DNA from: Syntrophomonas sp.
GTDB taxonomy: Bacteria; Bacillota; Syntrophomonadia; Syntrophomonadales; Syntrophomonadaceae
Assembly: GCA_016841245.1 (NCBI GenBank)
Contig: JAENZN010000014.1
Span: 30,846 to 94,845, forward strand
Direction of reading: 5' to 3'
DNA: 64,000 bases
Positions 44,530 to 53,221 of the stretch are shown here, piece after piece. Numbering within the stretch: the first letter of the stretch is position 1; every line of letters begins with the position of its first letter. Under the pieces are notes generated by a model, which saw only the letters and a list, made by a program, of their open reading frames with translations, did not search any database and was not told the origin of the DNA. Made by a program: the position numbers and the translations under genes.

Positions 44530-45073
44530 TGGCCAGGCCTCCCATCTCGTCTAATAGAGGAAATGAATTATCGCGCCGGGAAACTATTTTATCTGCCAGC
44601 GGCCAGGGTATGCCCAGCTCAGGGTCGTTCCATCTTAATCCTCGGGCAGATTCGGGATGATAAAATTCCGATATCTGATAGAATATTTCGCTGTTGTCCT
44701 GCAGGGTTTGAAAGCCATGGGCAAATCCCTGGGGGACGTAGAGCATGCTGCGGTTTTGTTCACTCAAAATTACTGCTTCCCACTTCAGATAAGTCGCGGA
44801 ATCTTCCCGGAGGTCAATAATCACATCATATACGGAACCCTTAGTACAGCTGACAAGTTTGGCTTCAGCATAAGGACTGACTTGATAGTGCATGCCTCGA
44901 ATGGTTCCCCGCTGTATGTTAAAAGAGATACTGCATTGTGCAATACAGGTATCAAGACCGTATTCAGCCAATTCCTGTCGGCAGAAGGTGCGGGCCAAGA
45001 AACCGCGTTCATCTGTCCGGGGTTGGAGTTCTAGAATATAAGCACCCTGCAGCGATAATTCCGTAAATATCAT
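44522..45073 (-). CDS. RmlC-like nucleotide-sugar 3,5-epimerase
   Basis: A 183-residue cupin of the dTDP-4-keto-6-deoxyglucose 3,5-epimerase family. The catalytic His is in [19 protein letters not shown], and [20 protein letters not shown] with the later [20 protein letters not shown] are typical. Because the operon makes CDP-4-keto-6-deoxyglucose, the substrate is probably a CDP sugar, as with the CDP-sugar epimerases of tyvelose and C-methyl sugar routes (inference). Confidence 0.9.
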   Translation of the reverse strand: MIFTELSLQGAYILELQPRTDERGFLARTFCRQELAEYGLDTCIAQCSISFNIQRGTIRGMHYQVSPYAEAKLVSCTKGSVYDVIIDLREDSATYLKWEAVILSEQNRSMLYVPQGFAHGFQTLQDNSEIFYQISEFYHPESARGLRWNDPELGIPWPLADKIVSRRDNSFPLLDEMGGLANE

Positions 45074-45074
45074 C

Positions 45075-46301
45075 TCAAAATACCTCTACTCGCGGTATAA
45101 GGGTAACGAATTGTGCGCCCCATTTTCGGGTGTAGGATAATTGCTCTGCTATTTCCTCCTTAAGATTCCAGGGGAGGATAATAATATAATCAGGTTTTTC
45201 CTCGGCCATGATATTTGGAGCCTTAACCGGTATATGCGATCCAGGGAGAAATAGTTCCTGTTTGTGTGGGCTTCTATCCACAGTGAAGCTGATAAAATCC
45301 GTACCTATACCGCAGTAATTAAGCAGGGTGTTGCCTTTGGCCGGGGCTCCATAAGCGGCAATCATTTTGCCGCTTTCCCGGGCTAAAATAAGAAATAAAA
45401 GGATTTCCCTTTTCAGCGATTGCACTTTTTCTGTAAAAGACAGGTAAATTTCCATATCAGTGTACCCGGCTGTTATTTCCCGTTTTATCAGCTGCCTGAT
45501 CTTTATCGAGGATGATTTGGAAGTATCGGCCTGGTGGCAGGCATAGATGCGAAGAGAACCTCCGTGGGTAGGTATTTCTTCTACATCAAATATCTTCAGA
45601 CCATGGGCAGAAAAAATTTTTTCTACACTCATCAATGAGAAATAAGAAAAATGTTCGTGATAGATAGTATCGAATTGAACCTGGTCAATCAGCTTCATTA
45701 GATGTGGAAATTCCATGGTGATTACGCCCTGGGGGTTAAGCAGTATTTTAAGCCCCTTTACAAAATCATTGATATCGGGTACATGGGCCAGTACATTATT
45801 GCCTATCAGCAGGTCGGCACTTTTTCCTTCTGATTTTAACGATTGAGCTGTTTCTTTTCCGAAAAAAACCTTTAAGGTTGAAATGCCCCTGGCAATAGCG
45901 TCATCTGCCGCTGCCGCCGCGGGTTCAATCCCCAAAACGGAGATACCCTTTTCCATGAAATACTGCAGGAGGTAGCCATCATTGCTGGCTATCTCAATCA
46001 CCTGGTTATTCTCATCCAATGAGAGAAGCTGCAGCATCTTTTCCGTATATTCCCGGCAGTGGGCAAGCCAGCTATCTGAGTAAGAAGAGAAGTAAGCGTA
46101 ATCTTTATTGAAGATATCCTCCGGATGGGCGTATTCTGCTGTTTGTACCAGAAAACATTGATCGCAAACGTATACTTCCAATGGATAATAAGGTTCCATT
46201 TCTGATAAGTGTTTTTGGCTCAAAAAAGAATTGGATAAAGGTGCGGCACCCAGGGAGAGCAGTTTGTTATTAAGCTCCTGGCCACAAAAACGGCATCTCA
46301 T
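45075..46301 (-). CDS. sugar C-methyltransferase (TylC3/NovU type)
   Basis: A 408-residue protein with the three-part architecture of nucleotide-sugar C-methyltransferases. An N-terminal zinc site has CRFCG and CDQCFLVQT. A central SAM-binding domain has VIEIASNDGYLLQYFMEKG and LLIGNNVLAHVPDINDF. The C-terminal domain has IAAYGAPAKGNTLLNYCGI. Enzymes of this type add a methyl branch at C-3 of a 4-keto-6-deoxy sugar, so a branched deoxy sugar such as a CDP-3-C-methyl derivative is likely. Its ATG overlaps the rfbG stop. Confidence 0.9.
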   Translation of the reverse strand: MRCRFCGQELNNKLLSLGAAPLSNSFLSQKHLSEMEPYYPLEVYVCDQCFLVQTAEYAHPEDIFNKDYAYFSSYSDSWLAHCREYTEKMLQLLSLDENNQVIEIASNDGYLLQYFMEKGISVLGIEPAAAAADDAIARGISTLKVFFGKETAQSLKSEGKSADLLIGNNVLAHVPDINDFVKGLKILLNPQGVITMEFPHLMKLIDQVQFDTIYHEHFSYFSLMSVEKIFSAHGLKIFDVEEIPTHGGSLRIYACHQADTSKSSSIKIRQLIKREITAGYTDMEIYLSFTEKVQSLKREILLFLILARESGKMIAAYGAPAKGNTLLNYCGIGTDFISFTVDRSPHKQELFLPGSHIPVKAPNIMAEEKPDYIIILPWNLKEEIAEQLSYTRKWGAQFVTLIPRVEVF

Positions 46302-47401
46302 TGAATCAAACCTGCTTTCTCATAAAAAGTATTTTCAAAAGTGCGTATCTGCTCCAAGGTGACTTCCAGCATATCTTCCTGATTAAAATGGGCTTTATAC
46401 CAGGCAGCGGTCTTTTCCAATGCCTGTTCCAAATTCCAATTTGGTTTCCAGTTAAGTAGTGTTTTCGCCTTGGAACAATCCAGTTTTAGAATATTTGCTT
46501 CATGGGGATGGGGATCTTCATCTATTTCCCAGGCAGCTTCGTTACCCCAGAGTTTGATCAGGGCTGCAACAACCCAGCGCACAGCTCTGGCATCACCATA
46601 GTCAGGTCCGAAATTCCAGGCTCCGCTGAAACGGGTTCCATTTAAATATAAATTCCGGGCCAAAACCAGGTAGGCTCCCAGTGGTTCCAGTACATGCTGC
46701 CATGGTCTTACTGCATCTGGTGAACGTATTAATATGGTCTGCTGCTGATGAAGATTTCTTATGCAATCCGGGATCAACCTATCTTCAGCCCAATCCCCGC
46801 CGCCGATAACATTGCCAGCTCTTGCGGCTGCCACGGCAGTCTGATGCTGTGAATACTTATCGGGATTAAAGTAGGAATCTATATATGATGCTGTGACTAA
46901 TTCACAGCATCCTTTGCTGCTGCTGTAAGGGTCAGCACCACCCAGGGTATCAGTTTCACGATACCCCCAGTACCATTCATTGTTTTTATAGCATTTGTCA
47001 CTGCTTATGATTACTACAGCTTTAACCGATGGGCTCCTGCGTACTGCTTCCAGCAGATGGGCTGTTCCTATAATATTGGTGGAATAGGTTTCAACCGGCT
47101 CTTTATATGAACGTTTCACCAGGGACTGAGCAGCCAGATGAAAGATTATTTCCGGCTCTTCCCGCCGTATTACTGAATTCAAATGTTCTAGATTTCGGAC
47201 ATCTCCAATAATACTGGTGATAAAATCTGATACATGGCACAATTCATAGATACTGGGGTCAGTGGGCGGATCGAGGGCGTAACCGATTACTTCAGCTCCC
47301 AGATGCTGCAGCCATATCGCCAGCCAGCTTCCTTTAAATCCGGTATGACCAGTAATCAGAACTTTTTTCCCAAAATAAAAATCGTTAAATGGACTATTCA
47401 T
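46298..47401 (-). CDS. rfbG: CDP-glucose 4,6-dehydratase
   Basis: A 367-residue short-chain dehydrogenase/reductase family enzyme. It has the NAD motif VLITGHTGFKGSWLAIWLQHLG, the catalytic pair YSSSKGCC (Y-x-x-x-K) and DVRNLEHLN, plus the C-terminal KAKTLLNWKPNW. The reaction converts CDP-glucose to CDP-4-keto-6-deoxyglucose. Start ATG 47401 forms an ATGA overlap with the rfbF stop, and the frame to 47440 lies inside rfbF. The rfbF-rfbG pair fixes the CDP assignment. Confidence 0.93.
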   Translation of the reverse strand: MNSPFNDFYFGKKVLITGHTGFKGSWLAIWLQHLGAEVIGYALDPPTDPSIYELCHVSDFITSIIGDVRNLEHLNSVIRREEPEIIFHLAAQSLVKRSYKEPVETYSTNIIGTAHLLEAVRRSPSVKAVVIISSDKCYKNNEWYWGYRETDTLGGADPYSSSKGCCELVTASYIDSYFNPDKYSQHQTAVAAARAGNVIGGGDWAEDRLIPDCIRNLHQQQTILIRSPDAVRPWQHVLEPLGAYLVLARNLYLNGTRFSGAWNFGPDYGDARAVRWVVAALIKLWGNEAAWEIDEDPHPHEANILKLDCSKAKTLLNWKPNWNLEQALEKTAAWYKAHFNQEDMLEVTLEQIRTFENTFYEKAGLIQ

Positions 47402-48174
47402 TGCTGCCACACCTTCCATGGGGCCTGGCCGGAGTTCCACAAATCTTCCAGCCGGTTTTTATCCCGCAGGGTATCCATGGGCTGCCAGAATCCCCTGTGT
47501 TTATACGCTGCCAGTTGCCCCTCCTGGGCTAATTTCTCCAGGGGTTCCCGCTCCAGGCTGGTGTTATCACCTTCCAGATAATCGAAAAATTCCGGCTGCA
47601 TTACGAAAAAGCCGCCGTTTATCCAGGTGCCGTCACCATCCGGCTTCTCGATAAACGAAGTGACCATATCATCATCATTGATCTGCAGACTGCCAAAGCG
47701 TCCAGCCGGCTGAACAGCAGTGACTGTGGCAATTTTATTATGCTGTTGATGAAAACTGACTAATTCCTTAAGGACGATATCTGCAACTCCATCTCCATAT
47801 GTCAGCATGAAGGGGTTATCACCTACATATTTTTGGATTCGTTTCACCCGGCCGCCGGTTAAGGTATTCAGTCCGGTATCCACTATGGTGATTTTCCAGG
47901 GTTTAGCCTGGCTGTCGTGGATTTCGATGGAGTTGTCCATCAAGTTCAAGGTCAGGTCGCTTAAATGCAGATAATAATTAGAAAAATATTCCTTGATTAT
48001 ATAGCTCTTATAACCAGAGCAGATGACAAATTCGTTAAATCCCTGATGAGCAAAAATCTTCATTATATGCAGCAGAATAGGCTCGCCCCCTATATCTACC
48101 ATGGGCTTGGGTTTCAAATCAGTTTCTTCACTTAACCTGGTCCCATATCCCCCGGCCAGTATTACCACTTTCAT
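47398..48174 (-). CDS. rfbF: glucose-1-phosphate cytidylyltransferase
   Basis: A 258-residue nucleotidyltransferase. The nucleotide motif LAGGYGTRLSEETDLKPKPM is at the N-terminus, the metal-binding Asp in LTYGDGVAD, and the RfbF-typical SFIEKPDGDGTWINGGFFVM and FWQPMDTLRDKNRLE follow. It makes CDP-glucose from CTP and glucose 1-phosphate. ATG 48174 follows GGAGGG; the GTG at 48189 lies in that site. Confidence 0.94.
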   Translation of the reverse strand: MKVVILAGGYGTRLSEETDLKPKPMVDIGGEPILLHIMKIFAHQGFNEFVICSGYKSYIIKEYFSNYYLHLSDLTLNLMDNSIEIHDSQAKPWKITIVDTGLNTLTGGRVKRIQKYVGDNPFMLTYGDGVADIVLKELVSFHQQHNKIATVTAVQPAGRFGSLQINDDDMVTSFIEKPDGDGTWINGGFFVMQPEFFDYLEGDNTSLEREPLEKLAQEGQLAAYKHRGFWQPMDTLRDKNRLEDLWNSGQAPWKVWQQ

Positions 48175-48198
48175 TTCTAATCCCTCCACTGTATTTGC

Positions 48199-49008
48199 TT
48201 ATGTAGCCTGCCCGGCATATACCTGGGCTTGGATTTTCAGTAATTCATCTCTTTTATCAGTGAATTCCTTATCGATAATCTCTTTGGTATTCTGATCAAG
48301 ATCACGCTGTATGCAATCCTGGTTTAATGCGGCAATATCCGGGTTAGCGGATAAAAAATCAATAACATCAAATAAATTTAGCACCCCGGTATACGCTGCA
48401 CTGTTATAGATTTTCTTGAGCAGCAGGTAGTCTTCATCATAATCCAGGGTCAAGCGCAGATCAGGTCGGTTTAATCTTCCTGCAGCTTCAATTTCTTTTA
48501 CTGCAAAGAAATCCGGCCGATCCAGCAGATAACCCCATATTTCGGTATTAATGATACTTTTAAAACGGCATACGATTTCTGCGGCCCTGGTTTTTATGCC
48601 ATAAGGGGCAGTACCCAGGGGAAGACCGGTTATTTTGATAAAATCACTTTTATCCCGTTTGCAGGTATCAACTATCAGGTTGGCATAGTCTATAGAGAAC
48701 AGGGGATTATCAGCGGTGATGCTCAAAAAATAATCCAGACCGAAAAGACGGGCTGCCTGATGCAGGCGGGACAAAACATCATCCTCGCTGCCATTAAAAT
48801 AATAGATATCGTTTTTTTGGGCGATATCCAGCAGTGGTTTATCCTGCGGATTAGTGGAAGTACAGAGGACTATTTCTGATATGTCCTGAACCTTCCGGCA
48901 GCGGTCTATAATGTGCTCTATTACGGTTTTGCCGTTTAAATCCTTTAAGATCTTTAAAGGCAGCCGGGATGATTTGAGCCGGGCGGTGATTAAAAATCCT
49001 ATTTTCAT
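48199..49008 (-). CDS. NeuA/SpsF-like cytidylyltransferase family protein
   Basis: A 269-residue protein of the CMP-acylneuraminate/KDO cytidylyltransferase-like (SpsF) group. It has TARLKSSRLPLKILKDLNGK, TVIEHIIDRCRK, LSITADNPLFSIDY and LRLTLDYDEDYLLL. The third residue stretch is less canonical than in NeuA. SpsF proteins occur next to NeuB/SpsE proteins, as here, and probably activate a nonulosonic acid or related sugar with CMP. It overlaps the upstream synthase gene by 4 nt. Confidence 0.85.
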   Translation of the reverse strand: MKIGFLITARLKSSRLPLKILKDLNGKTVIEHIIDRCRKVQDISEIVLCTSTNPQDKPLLDIAQKNDIYYFNGSEDDVLSRLHQAARLFGLDYFLSITADNPLFSIDYANLIVDTCKRDKSDFIKITGLPLGTAPYGIKTRAAEIVCRFKSIINTEIWGYLLDRPDFFAVKEIEAAGRLNRPDLRLTLDYDEDYLLLKKIYNSAAYTGVLNLFDVIDFLSANPDIAALNQDCIQRDLDQNTKEIIDKEFTDKRDELLKIQAQVYAGQAT

Positions 49009-50063
49009 GATTTTTCCTCCAAGCCTCCGGTCAACCGGGAATAATCTGATGCGCTGAATTCATGTCGGACATTGTGATAATCTATTATTTCATCTTCTTC
49101 AATATCCCGAGCTGCTTCCAGGTCCAGCAGATTCAGCAGCTCATTCTGCCTGAGAGGGGACTCTTCTATGGTCCGCTTGAACCAGAGGTTTTCCAATGAC
49201 AGCTTTTCACCCTTTTTGATGGCCCTGCGGGCTACTATGGCTTTCTTCATAGGGCCGGTTATCCCGTAAGCTCTTTCCTTTTCAGACCTAGACAGATCAC
49301 CGTCACCGAAAGCTGCCAGGTATATTTCCATCAGCTTCTTTATTTTGAGCATATCTTCTTTTCCTGCCGCGGATTGATAATCGATGCGTTCTGTACCAGG
49401 TTCCGGGGTATAGTGCTTTTCCAGTATATTGATGCCCATGGCTGCTCCCAGGGCTGATATATAGATATTGTTTTCGTCATCATGTCCGGTATGGTCTGCA
49501 TAGCCAACCGGCAGGTCAAAGAGATGCCTTAATTTGAGCATCCTGGAAAAATTAATATCGTGATAATTGGTGGGATAAGCTTGAAATCCGTACATCAGCA
49601 GGATATCTTGCTTGCCTGACTCCCTGAGCATGCTGACCGCATAGTTGATTTCATCAATAGTTGAACCGCTGACCCCCAGGATGATCTGTCCGGGGAATAG
49701 TGCTGATTTTTTTAATAAATAATAATCATTTATAGAAGTGGCATGTAACTCAATAGCGGCGATATCAGGATGTTCAGCAATAATGTAGCCGATGGATTCA
49801 ATATCATCGCAGAGAGCGATAATATCCAGACCTTTAGCACTCGAATAACTAAATACTTCATCCCACTGAGATCGGGTGAATATTGATTGCCGAGTAGCAT
49901 TGAAAAGGGGATGTTTTCTCTGCAGGTAAGCGTTCACATCCAAAAGCAGATGGAATTTTACTGCATTCAGTCCAAGTCCTGCGATATCATCTATCATTTT
50001 ATAAAGATAGGTCAGATTACCCTCATGATGGTAAGCGGTTTCTCCGATAATATAAGGCTTCAT
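49005..50063 (-). CDS. NeuB/SpsE-like nonulosonate synthase family protein
   Basis: A 352-residue protein with a TIM-barrel synthase domain (IIGETAYHHEGNLTYLYKMI, AVKFHLL, GYADHTGHD, GINILEKHYTPE) and a C-terminal antifreeze-like SAF domain (VARRAIKKGEKLSLENLWFK). The family condenses phosphoenolpyruvate with an amino-hexose to form sialic, legionaminic or pseudaminic acid. The usual N-terminal motif EIGxNHxG is changed to GETAYHHEG, so this is a divergent member. ATG 50063 lies directly after the upstream stop; an in-frame start at 50123 falls inside that gene. Confidence 0.87.
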   Translation of the reverse strand: MKPYIIGETAYHHEGNLTYLYKMIDDIAGLGLNAVKFHLLLDVNAYLQRKHPLFNATRQSIFTRSQWDEVFSYSSAKGLDIIALCDDIESIGYIIAEHPDIAAIELHATSINDYYLLKKSALFPGQIILGVSGSTIDEINYAVSMLRESGKQDILLMYGFQAYPTNYHDINFSRMLKLRHLFDLPVGYADHTGHDDENNIYISALGAAMGINILEKHYTPEPGTERIDYQSAAGKEDMLKIKKLMEIYLAAFGDGDLSRSEKERAYGITGPMKKAIVARRAIKKGEKLSLENLWFKRTIEESPLRQNELLNLLDLEAARDIEEDEIIDYHNVRHEFSASDYSRLTGGLEEKS

Positions 50064-50064
50064 A

Positions 50065-51114
50065 TTATAAAAACACCTCGGTATATTCTCCATTAGCTCG
50101 GCCGTACTCATTGATGTGGCCAATATCTATCCAGTATTCACGAATAGGGAAAACGGAGATATTCTTATTATTTTCAATCAGCGTCTTTAAGAGATCGGTC
50201 ATGCTTAAATATGAGTCAGGGGAAATATCATCCAGTATATCTGGACTAAGAGTATATATACCTGCATTCACCAGGAAATGGAGCAGGGGTTTTTCTTCGA
50301 TATCATATATCAGCTGCTTATCTGCTTTTATAACCCCATACGGGATTTGCAGGGAATAGTCCCGCACGCAGACAGTGGCCGAAGCATCCTGTTTGACATG
50401 GAATTTCAACAGGCGGCGGAAATCGACTTTAGTCAATATATCTCCATTCATAAGGATGATAGGTTTATCAGTTCTTCCTGAGAAGAGGCCCACCGCTCCT
50501 GCAGTACCCAGGGGTTTATCTTCATGAATATATTCAATCTGTACTGCCCAGCGGGAGCCGTCCCCAAAATATTCCCTGATCATATCAGCTTTATAATTTA
50601 CCGCGATATAGAAATTATTAAATCCCTGCTCGATAAAACTATCCAGTATCGTTTCCAGAACCGGCTTGCCTCCCACATCCAAGAGTGGTTTGGGGCGGCT
50701 TTCAGTGAGAGGTTTCAGACGATTCCCCAGCCCTCCGGCCATCAGAATCACCGGGTTATCTTTTGCTTCAGTACTGATAAATTCATTGATGAATTCCAGG
50801 TCAACTACACAATTATTCTCATCAACTACCGGTATATGATGTAAGGTGGTATTCCGCATCAGAGCCAAGGCGTTTATGCGGCTGTCGCTGCTCTGTATCA
50901 CACTGGGGTTGGGATTCATGATCTGTTTCACCGAACTATCAAGATTTATACCCTTTAAGATACCCCGGCGGATATCTCCATCTGTAACTGTTCCCAGCAG
51001 GTGATTGGTATCATCTACTACCAGAGTTATCTGCAGGGCAGAATGATCAATAATCTGTATGGCTTCCAATATTGTGGCTTCAGGAGATATCAAAGAGTTC
51101 TGCCATCTATTCAT
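50065..51114 (-). CDS. CBS-domain nucleotidyltransferase (PtmE-like)
   Basis: A 349-residue protein. Residues about 8-110 are a CBS pair (LLGTVTDGDIRRGILKGINL, HIPVVDENNCVV). Residues about 120-349 form a sugar-phosphate nucleotidyltransferase (ILMAGGLGNRLKPLTESRPK, ILMNGDILTKVDF, WIDIGHINEYGRANGE). PtmE of Campylobacter has this layout and makes GDP-glucosamine for legionaminic acid. A similar role is likely beside NeuB and NeuA relatives. It is the first gene of the island operon. ATG 51114 follows AGGATGGTG. Confidence 0.87.
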   Translation of the reverse strand: MNRWQNSLISPEATILEAIQIIDHSALQITLVVDDTNHLLGTVTDGDIRRGILKGINLDSSVKQIMNPNPSVIQSSDSRINALALMRNTTLHHIPVVDENNCVVDLEFINEFISTEAKDNPVILMAGGLGNRLKPLTESRPKPLLDVGGKPVLETILDSFIEQGFNNFYIAVNYKADMIREYFGDGSRWAVQIEYIHEDKPLGTAGAVGLFSGRTDKPIILMNGDILTKVDFRRLLKFHVKQDASATVCVRDYSLQIPYGVIKADKQLIYDIEEKPLLHFLVNAGIYTLSPDILDDISPDSYLSMTDLLKTLIENNKNISVFPIREYWIDIGHINEYGRANGEYTEVFL

Positions 51115-51352
51115 CAAGTACACCATCCTGAGCATATCTGGTACATTTGCTATTTATGATATGTAAAAAGTTGACAAATCGTTCCGGAATTGCTGCTTTT
51201 ATAGCGTGTTTCCAAAAGCGTATCCAGGAAGCCAGCCTGTCTCCTGGCCGGTACATCTCTTATTCCATTTCGCGCTAGCATCTTATATATCCACGAATTT
51301 CCTCTCCGCCTTAATATAATTGAAAACAAACTTAAATAAATTAATATATATA

Positions 51353-51381
51353 TTGACAATGTTAATATTGATGTTTATATT
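51353..51381 (+). promoter_or_regulatory. near-consensus sigma-A promoter of the DUF2089/YvlD operon
   Basis: A perfect TTGACA (51353-51358) and TATATT (51376-51381) are 17 bp apart. Transcription should start near 51388, about 20 nt before the DUF2089 start. This rules out the upstream ATG at 51320. Confidence 0.8.
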
Positions 51382-51409
51382 ATTGATATACCCATTGAAG
51401 AAAGGAGTG

Positions 51410-51802
51410 TTGATCATAGCTTACAAAGCTCCCGGCAAATGTCCCGTTTGTAATGGAGAATTTAAAGTCAGCCGTCTTAATTGCCCCCAATGCAATAGCA
51501 GCCTGGAGGGTGAATTCGATACCTGTAAATTTTGCCAGCTTCCTGCCGATCAAATAGAATTTGTGGAAGTTTTCCTGAAATGCAGGGGTAACATAAAGGA
51601 GGTTGAAAAAGAGTTGGGTATATCCTATCCCACCGTACGCAACCGTCTGGATGGAGTTATTCAAGCATTGGGATATGGAATTGAAAGACCAGACATTAGT
51701 GCAGATCAGTCCAAGCTTCGAACTGAAGTTCTGGAAGCCTTGGATAAAGGAATAATTGATCCACAGGAAGCCATAGAGCAGCTAAGGGAAATGAAAAAAT
51801 AG
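51410..51802 (+). CDS. DUF2089 zinc-ribbon/HTH protein
   Basis: A protein of about 130 residues with an N-terminal zinc ribbon (CPVCNGEFKVSRLNCPQCNSSL, four Cys, plus CKFC) and a helix-turn-helix-like C-terminal domain (FLKCRGNIKEVEKELGISYP, TVRNRLDGVI). DUF2089 proteins are putative regulators linked to YvlB/YvlD genes. The start is uncertain. GGAG at 51404-51407 is only 2 nt from TTG 51410, 5 nt from ATC 51413 and 8 nt from ATA 51416; family members begin M-x-Y-K-A-P, which matches the ATA codon. TTG is listed as the conventional choice. Confidence 0.85.
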   Translation: MIIAYKAPGKCPVCNGEFKVSRLNCPQCNSSLEGEFDTCKFCQLPADQIEFVEVFLKCRGNIKEVEKELGISYPTVRNRLDGVIQALGYGIERPDISADQSKLRTEVLEALDKGIIDPQEAIEQLREMKK

Positions 51803-51826
51803 AAAAGGAAGGAAGGAGTGCAAATA

Positions 51827-52237
51827 ATGAGCACGGATAAACTTAAAATTTTGGAGATGATTCAGGAGGGGAAGATAAGCACTGCCGAAGGATTAGAGCT
51901 GCTTCAGGCTCTGGATATGAGCAATAAGGATACTCCCAGCGCTAGTGATAAGGATAGACATTTCCGGGTTAAAGTGGATGGAGATAAAACCAAAGTCAAT
52001 GTCAATATTCCCTTGAGCCTGGTCAGGGTAGCATCAAAATTTGCAGGCATGGGTATGAACTTAATTCCTGCACAGGCTCGGGACGAAATGAACAAACAAG
52101 GTATTGATCTAAGTCAGCTAGACTTTAACGAATTAGTCAAACTGATTGAGCAGGGCTTGACAGATGGCAAACTGGTAGACGTCGAGGTGGAAGATCCACA
52201 GGAAGGAAAAATGACGGTTCAAGTCTATGTGGAATAG
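51827..52237 (+). CDS. SHOCT-like/YvlB-N-type protein, 136 aa
   Basis: The N-terminus STDKLKILEMIQEGKISTAEG is the short SHOCT-like helix pair found at the start of YvlB and related proteins. The rest (VNVNIPLSLVRVASKFAGMG, LDFNELVKLIEQG, VDVEVEDPQEGKMTVQVYVE) is a small mixed domain repeated in this family. No signal peptide. Start ATG 51827 follows AAGGAG. It probably works with the DUF2089 regulator and YvlD membrane protein of the same operon, perhaps in envelope stress (inference). Confidence 0.78.
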   Translation: MSTDKLKILEMIQEGKISTAEGLELLQALDMSNKDTPSASDKDRHFRVKVDGDKTKVNVNIPLSLVRVASKFAGMGMNLIPAQARDEMNKQGIDLSQLDFNELVKLIEQGLTDGKLVDVEVEDPQEGKMTVQVYVE

Positions 52238-52517
52238 AAACAAAAGTACATTTCTCCTGGTTAAAGTTCGGGTCTCCTCCCGATTCAATTTGGTTTTTCC
52301 GCTGCTTCTTCCGGTGTTGGAAGAAACCCTGGAAGAAGCCAAGGACTGGATGGCATTTTGGAAATGGATATATAAGCGAGAAGGTTCCTGGATTTCTACC
52401 ACTTGCAGCTGGCTGCAAGCTGGAGGAGATATGCTTCAAGAGATTAGAGCCCTGCGGCCAATGGATATAATTGAGGTTAAGACACCGGAAGCGGAAATCG
52501 CTGTGAAGTTAAAGTAA
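52227..52517 (+). CDS. hypothetical protein of the yvlD operon, 96 aa
   Basis: I do not recognise a named domain. The frame overlaps the preceding stop by 11 nt, as coupled genes do. The segment FLLVKVRVSSRFNLVFPLLL is hydrophobic and followed by an acidic amphipathic helix (VLEETLEEAKDWMAFWKW). Position between a SHOCT-like gene and yvlD supports a real gene of the same functional set. Confidence 0.6.
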   Translation: MWNRNKSTFLLVKVRVSSRFNLVFPLLLPVLEETLEEAKDWMAFWKWIYKREGSWISTTCSWLQAGGDMLQEIRALRPMDIIEVKTPEAEIAVKLK

Positions 52518-52545
52518 ACCAGATACCCAGGGGAGGGGACTATCC

Positions 52546-52896
52546 ATGCGCAAGTTTATATATATCGCTTTTTCCAACCTGTTAGCTCTATACCTGGTGG
52601 GTATGATATTTCCCTCCATCCAATGGGATCATTTTCTAACCCTGGTGGAAGCAGCTGTATTGCTGACCATATTTAACTGGATGTTAAGGCCGGTAATCAT
52701 GCTGGCAGCTCTGCCAATAAACTTGATAACTGTAGGTTTATTTGTCCTGATCATCAATGCCTGGATGGTCATGCTTACCGACTGGCTAATTCCGGGCTGG
52801 CAAATACCAGGATTCTGGTTGGCTCTCGTTACCGGAGTAATTGTCGTGCTGTGCAACTCAGCTGCCAAAAGACTTTATCGTTACTCTCCAACTTAA
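52546..52896 (+). CDS. YvlD-type membrane protein (phage holin family 4 superfamily)
   Basis: A 116-residue protein with four membrane helices (IYIAFSNLLALYLVGMIFP, TLVEAAVLLTIFNWMLRPVI, ALPINLITVGLFVLIINAWM, WLALVTGVIVVLCNSAAKRL). The P-N-x-x-T-x-G-L-F pattern is characteristic of YvlD-like proteins. GGGGAGGGG lies upstream of the ATG. The name holin is historical; YvlD is a chromosomal membrane protein of unclear role. Confidence 0.87.
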   Translation: MRKFIYIAFSNLLALYLVGMIFPSIQWDHFLTLVEAAVLLTIFNWMLRPVIMLAALPINLITVGLFVLIINAWMVMLTDWLIPGWQIPGFWLALVTGVIVVLCNSAAKRLYRYSPT

Positions 52897-52918
52897 GCCA
52901 TATCAATTCACCAATTAA

Positions 52919-53110
52919 TTGCTGAACGCCAGTCTGGTGGTAGAAGTGGACGGCTATGCCTACCACGCCAACAACCCTATACGGCTGGAACGCGATAAAA
53001 TGAAATATGCCATTCTACAGAAGTATAGAATTCCTATTTTAAGAACAAAAACCAATGAGAGCGGGGAGGAATCCAGGCTGCATGATAAACTGGTGCAGAT
53101 TCTTGGTTAA
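52919..53110 (+). pseudogene. C-terminal fragment of a DUF2726/restriction-endonuclease-like protein
   Basis: The frame begins right after an in-frame stop and encodes VVEVDGYAYHANNPIRLERD, then KYAILQKYRIPILRTKTNES. This matches the end of DUF2726 or Vsr-like PD-(D/E)XK domains (E-x-D-G-x-x-H, R-D-x-K). Upstream sequence is absent, so it is a remnant. It ends at a junction with the truncated gene on the other strand. Confidence 0.6.
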
Positions 53111-53221
53111 ATAAGAATTCGGGAATAATCCTTCCTTCTCCAAAGCCTTTTCTATTATATCAAGATTCTGCAACTCATATCCTATCCTTGCCTTTAAAGC
53201 AATATATTCACTCTTATTCAT
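53039..53221 (-). pseudogene. truncated partner of the MNT gene (possible HEPN protein)
   Basis: About 36 residues (MNKSEYIALKARIGYELQNL, EKALEKEGLF) look like the N-terminus of a HEPN-type partner of MNT nucleotidyltransferases. Beyond residue 36 the frame reads the antisense of the DUF2726 fragment, so the gene is cut near 53115. Its ATG overlaps the MNT stop by one base, the usual order in MNT-HEPN pairs. Confidence 0.5.

Noticed and set aside
51320..51409. N-terminal membrane extension of the DUF2089 protein
   Set aside because: The promoter at 51353-51381 lies inside this extension, so it cannot be transcribed from it, and DUF2089 proteins start at the zinc ribbon.
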